DNA of 64,000 nt, taken from Cladorhizidae sp. MBARI D1340-BT2. Lineage: Eukaryota > Porifera > Demospongiae > Poecilosclerida > Cladorhizidae. The position numbers were made by a program, and so were the translations under genes. Numbering within the stretch: the first letter of the stretch is position 1; every line of letters starts with the position of its first letter. This document shows, piece by piece, positions 1-64,000 of the stretch. Below the pieces are notes generated by a model that ran no database searches, was not told where the DNA came from, and saw only the letters and a program-made list of their open reading frames with translations. The stretch lies in NCBI GenBank assembly GCA_028752905.1, contig JAQNBH010000004.1, positions 36,691,765 through 36,755,764 of the forward strand, written 5' to 3'.

Positions 1-24
1 TTACCACAATGGCCAGACACTAAC

Positions 25-61672
<61,648 letters not shown>

Positions 61673-61742
61673 CTACAGGAGGGGTCAGAGTGCAAGACAC
61701 AAAACCATGACAACAAACGTCGATAAACATTGCAGCCAGAAC

Positions 61743-61816
61743 ACATGTAAGTCAACTAAGGCCATATTTCTTTCCTTCTCCTTCCAAGTCAACTAAGGCC
61801 ATATTTCTTTCCTTCT
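61743..61816. repeat. Exact tandem duplication, 37 bp
   Basis: aagtcaactaaggccatatt tctttccttctccttcc occurs twice in a row. Confidence 0.93.
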
Positions 61817-61829
61817 CCTTCCACTTAAG

Positions 61830-63060
61830 ATTTTCCCCCCAATAACCAGAATGCTTGTCATATATACATGTACATACCTCACAGAAGACTTTTACAAAAC
61901 CTAAACAATACACAGTGGCTACTAACAGAGTATTACTCTGATACTTAGAGCAAAACAAGATGACTGACTGAAATAACCTTTTCTTGCTACATGTAACATG
62001 TATATACATGTAAGTTAAGTATGAATGTTTGAGTACATGTATATGTATATGCATACAGAATCTCAAACCACATCACATCATTTTGAGCTTCCAGAATAAT
62101 TCAGTCATTTGCTATAAAACTGGCGGGCATTAGATGTATTTAGTAGGACTAGGCAGGTGGGAATAACACAATCAGGAGTGTCCTATGCAGGTGCCCCCCA
62201 CACACACCGCAAGGTGTTGGGACAAAACCTAAAAGTGTTGGAGAAATGCCTCACAGTGTTGCTGCACCACATTGTGGTGTTGAAGTAACACATTGTGGTG
62301 TTTAGCCGCTGCACTTCACAGCTTGACCTTCCTCCCACGCAATCTATCAAAACTCAACATCTATTATAACAACCGTCCTCTGCTGTATGAAAACGGGATT
62401 GTGATTGGTCGTCGTTCAAGAAACCATCTCATACTATCGCACACCAGCTGCATACTTAGCGTAATATGGAGCAGGACTTGCTAGAAATCAAGTCACCTCT
62501 GCCTGATCTTGCCAATCGTACCACTCTATGTTGGTGACCACACCTGTTTGGTTCCTCACTAAACCTTCGGCTAAATTGGTTACTTGCAGCTGCTGCGTGA
62601 CCACCATTAGCTTCCATCTCTGCACCATAAACACTCCACTCGCACCAGCAAGCTCTGCGGTGACTTGTCTCGCACGGAATACGCAGAGGACACCGTCTTT
62701 AGACGGAATCTTTATCCGTTTCGGGTCATTCCTACATGTACTTCCGTTTCATCATTACATGTATCTCTGAGAAACATTTCCGTTTCAAAAATTGTCTTCA
62801 AGAAAAGTGCAAAAATGAATGCAAAAGATACGGAATAACTTTCTCTTGAACTGTTTGGCACATTCCTTCCTCTGCTTCTCTGCTGATACAGAGCTGACAG
62901 GTGCATTTTCCCTTGGCCTTCTTGGCTCTTGCAGGGGCTGAGTATGCCAGCTCTTTCTTCTATACATGTACATGTGTGTACAGATGCTTTAACCCTCTAA
63001 ATGCTGGAAGGTCAATATAATTAATTGAATGGCCCCACTAGCAGGGAGGATTTGAAAAAT
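61830..63060. other. VPS41 intron or 5' region with unidentified fragments
   Basis: At 62290-62500 (plus) and 62530-62970 there are moderately long broken reading frames, such as RPLLYENGIVIGRRSRNH and, on the minus strand, CQLCISREAEEGMCQ. They may be remains of a mobile element, but I recognise no family. None matches VPS41. Confidence 0.35.
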
Positions 63061-63067
63061 AAACAAC

Positions 63068-64000
63068 CAACTGCACCTACAAGCCTCAAGGTAACGACAG
63101 CAATGACTCCACAGTGACTGCACCTACTCAAGGCAACGACAGCACCTGACTTCACAGTGACTGCACCTACAAGCCTCAAGGCAACGACAGCAATGACTCC
63201 ACAGTGACTGCACCTACTCAAGGCAACGACAGCACCTGACTTCACAGTGACTGCACCTACAAGCCTCAAGGCAACGACAGCAATGAGTCCACAGTGACTG
63301 CACCTACAAGCCTCAAGGCAACGACAGCACCTGACTCCACAGTGACTGCACCTACAAGCCTCAAGGTAACGACAGCAATGACTCCACAGTGACTGCACCT
63401 ACAAGACTCAAGGCAACGACAGCACCTGAGTCCACAGTGACTGCACCTACAAGCTTAAAGGTAACGGCAGCACATGACTTCACAGTGACTGCACCTGTAC
63501 AAGCCTCAAGGTAACGACAGCACATGACTTCACAGTGACTGCACCTACAAGCCTCAAGGCAACGACAGCACCTGACTCCACAGTGACTGCACCTACAAGC
63601 CTCAGGGTAACGACAGCACATGACTTCACAGTGACTGCACCTACATGCCTCAAGGCAACGACAGCAATGACTCCACAGTGACTGCACCTACATGTACAAG
63701 CCTCAAGGCAACGACAGCACATGACTCCACAGTGACTGCACCTACAAGCCTCAAGGCAACGACAGCAATGAGTCCACAGTGACTGCACCTACAAGCCTCA
63801 AGGCAACGGCAGCACATGACTCCACAGTGACTGCACCTACAAGCCTCAAGGCAACGACAGCAATGAGTCCACAGTGACTGCACCTACAAGCCTCAAGGTA
63901 ACGGCAGCACATGACTCCACAGTGACTGCACCTACAAGCCTCAAGGCAACGACAGCACCTGACTCCACAGTGACTGCACCTACAAGCCTCAAGGCAACGA
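63068..64000. repeat. About 47-bp minisatellite, runs off the right end
   Basis: About 20 units of cacagtgactgcacctacaa, gcctcaaggcaacgacagca, plus atgactc, cctgactc or catgactt. Chance frames give Cys-rich peptides (RCCRCLEACRCSHCG), which are not evidence of a protein. Confidence 0.95.

Noticed and set aside
63021..63883. Cys-rich repeat frames (CCRCLEACRCSHCG) resembling a metal-binding protein
   Set aside because: Shadow of the 47-bp array; the frame changes with unit-length variation and units are equally good in other frames.

Overview
The window is metazoan nuclear DNA, probably from an invertebrate with a repeat-rich genome; a sponge or cnidarian-grade animal would fit, but the sequence alone does not settle the species. 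There are no bacterial-style genes or operons. Almost all of it appears to lie inside one host gene on the minus strand, VPS41, the HOPS-complex subunit for fusion with late endosomes and lysosomes. I found 19 supported exons between 25 and 61672, about 1.44 kb of coding sequence in 61.6 kb, plus one uncertain exon. They run 5' to 3' from high to low coordinates, their splice phases match at every supported junction except the gap around the uncertain exon, and they cover roughly the second half of the beta-propeller to the middle of the alpha-solenoid. The first and last parts of the gene lie outside the window or were not found.

The introns are filled with two kinds of material. The first is minisatellites: a 26-bp unit (9.2-11.5 kb), 29-bp (17.4-17.9 kb), 35-bp (18.8-25.7 kb, about 197 copies), 28-30-bp (42.7-45.1 kb), 62/64-bp (49.2-56.2 kb, about 110 copies), 45-bp (56.7-57.65 kb), CCCTA-type arrays (28, 32.7-37 and 58.6-61 kb), and an array running off the right end. 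The second is DNA transposons: a PIF/Harbinger element with both genes (12892-16030), a 3.0-kb element with 13-bp inverted ends (33585-36595), a Tc1/mariner-like element (46769-48730), two pogo/Tigger-like elements (29281-29849, 41170-42557), a TTAA-flanked MITE (8479-9206), a family of long palindromic MITEs (four full copies and one half copy), a small palindromic MITE, and two decayed transposase-like pseudogenes (1-2.6 kb and 4.7-5.9 kb). All the transposase genes are broken.

The most unusual signal joins the two layers. Several minisatellites start exactly at a 5' splice site, and each unit repeats the last bases of the exon together with the splice donor (exons ending at 61607, 48924 and 30933, and a transposase-like pseudogene near 2600). 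The 35-bp array next to the exon at 25693 carries a GTGAGT donor motif in nearly every unit. The VPS41 pre-mRNA would therefore contain tens to hundreds of decoy donors. At least four transposons have inserted inside minisatellite units, which lets their target sites be read by comparison with neighbouring units.
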